Shown here piece after piece: positions 5,151-5,384 of a DNA stretch of 5,384 nt (its first letter is position 1; each line of letters opens with the position of its first letter). Origin of the DNA: Pseudomonadota bacterium (lineage in GTDB: Bacteria; Pseudomonadota; Alphaproteobacteria; Sphingomonadales; Sphingomonadaceae); the NCBI GenBank assembly GCA_023427285.1, contig JAEZBH010000243.1, positions 1 through 5,384 on the forward strand. Reading direction: 5' to 3'. A program made the position numbers and the translations under genes. Under the pieces are notes generated by a model. The model saw nothing but the letters and a program-made list of their open reading frames with translations, was not told where the DNA came from and ran no database searches.

Positions 5151-5384
5151 ATGGCCGAAGACGCAAGCGAAAATCCTAAAATCGGCCTTTCCGCCGAAGC
5201 ACGCAAAGCTGTCACAGACGTTCTTAATCGAATACTGGCAGATGAATTCACGCTTTACGTGCAGGCACGCGCCTTTCACTGGAACGTAACCGGTCGCCAC
5301 TTCAAGCAGGACCACGCCCTGTTTGAGGAGGAATACGAAGCGCAGGATGAAATCATCGACGACGTCGCCGAGCGCATTCGCGCC
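5151..5384 (+). CDS. dps: Dps family ferritin-like protein (5' part; runs off the window)
   Basis: The first 78 residues are present. They include LNRILADEFTLYVQARAFHWNVTGRHFKQDHALFEEEYEAQDEIIDDVAERIRA. Dps proteins form dodecamers that oxidise and store iron and protect DNA during starvation and oxidative stress in the cytoplasm. The ferroxidase ligands line up with E. coli His51, His63, Asp67, Asp78 and Glu82 as His43, His55, Glu59, Asp70 and Glu74, so the site looks intact with Glu in place of one Asp. The N-terminal tail before helix A (about 15 residues) is short and acidic rather than lysine-rich, so DNA binding through the tail is doubtful. The start is supported by GGAGG at 5138-5142, 8 nt upstream. 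Roughly half the usual length lies beyond the right edge. Confidence 0.95.
   Translation, partial: MAEDASENPKIGLSAEARKAVTDVLNRILADEFTLYVQARAFHWNVTGRHFKQDHALFEEEYEAQDEIIDDVAERIRA

Overview
The window looks like chromosomal DNA from a GC-rich alphaproteobacterium. The reasons are the high GC content, the G/C-biased third codon positions, and a TypA/BipA protein whose wording reads as alphaproteobacterial (for example [32 protein letters not shown]). A Caulobacterales/Maricaulales-like host is possible but is only a guess. No plasmid, phage, transposase or CRISPR signature is visible.

Layout. (1) Positions 1-62 hold the last 19 codons of a plus-strand gene entering from the left. (2) Positions 63-665 contain no convincing gene. 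They carry four consecutive short tandem-repeat arrays with unrelated units (25 bp x3, 15 bp x3, 16 bp x3, 18/19 bp x5), followed by a pair of strong hairpins at 552-649. (3) Positions 666-1064 encode a small predicted outer-membrane or periplasmic lipoprotein of unknown function, whose signal peptide contains its own 24-bp tandem duplication. (4) Positions 1065-1295 lie between convergent genes and hold a 9-bp perfect hairpin and a good rho-independent terminator for typA. (5) typA/bipA, a ribosome-associated GTPase of 608 residues, lies at 1296-3122 on the minus strand. (6) Positions 3123-3459 hold a candidate typA promoter and several palindromes. (7) A 93-residue YciI-family protein lies on the minus strand at 3460-3741. 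(8) It is transcribed divergently from an lrgA-lrgB pair (3879-4966, plus strand), which encodes two membrane proteins of the CidA/LrgA and CidB/LrgB families. (9) After 184 bp with short direct repeats, a Dps-family ferritin-like gene starts at 5151 and runs off the right edge.

The genes do not form one pathway. TypA (stress and low-temperature ribosome assembly), LrgAB (murein/holin-like or metabolite-transport membrane system) and Dps (iron storage and DNA protection) are all loosely linked to stress or stationary phase, but they sit in separate transcription units. I see no convincing new multi-gene system. The least ordinary stretch is the repeat-dense region 96-724.
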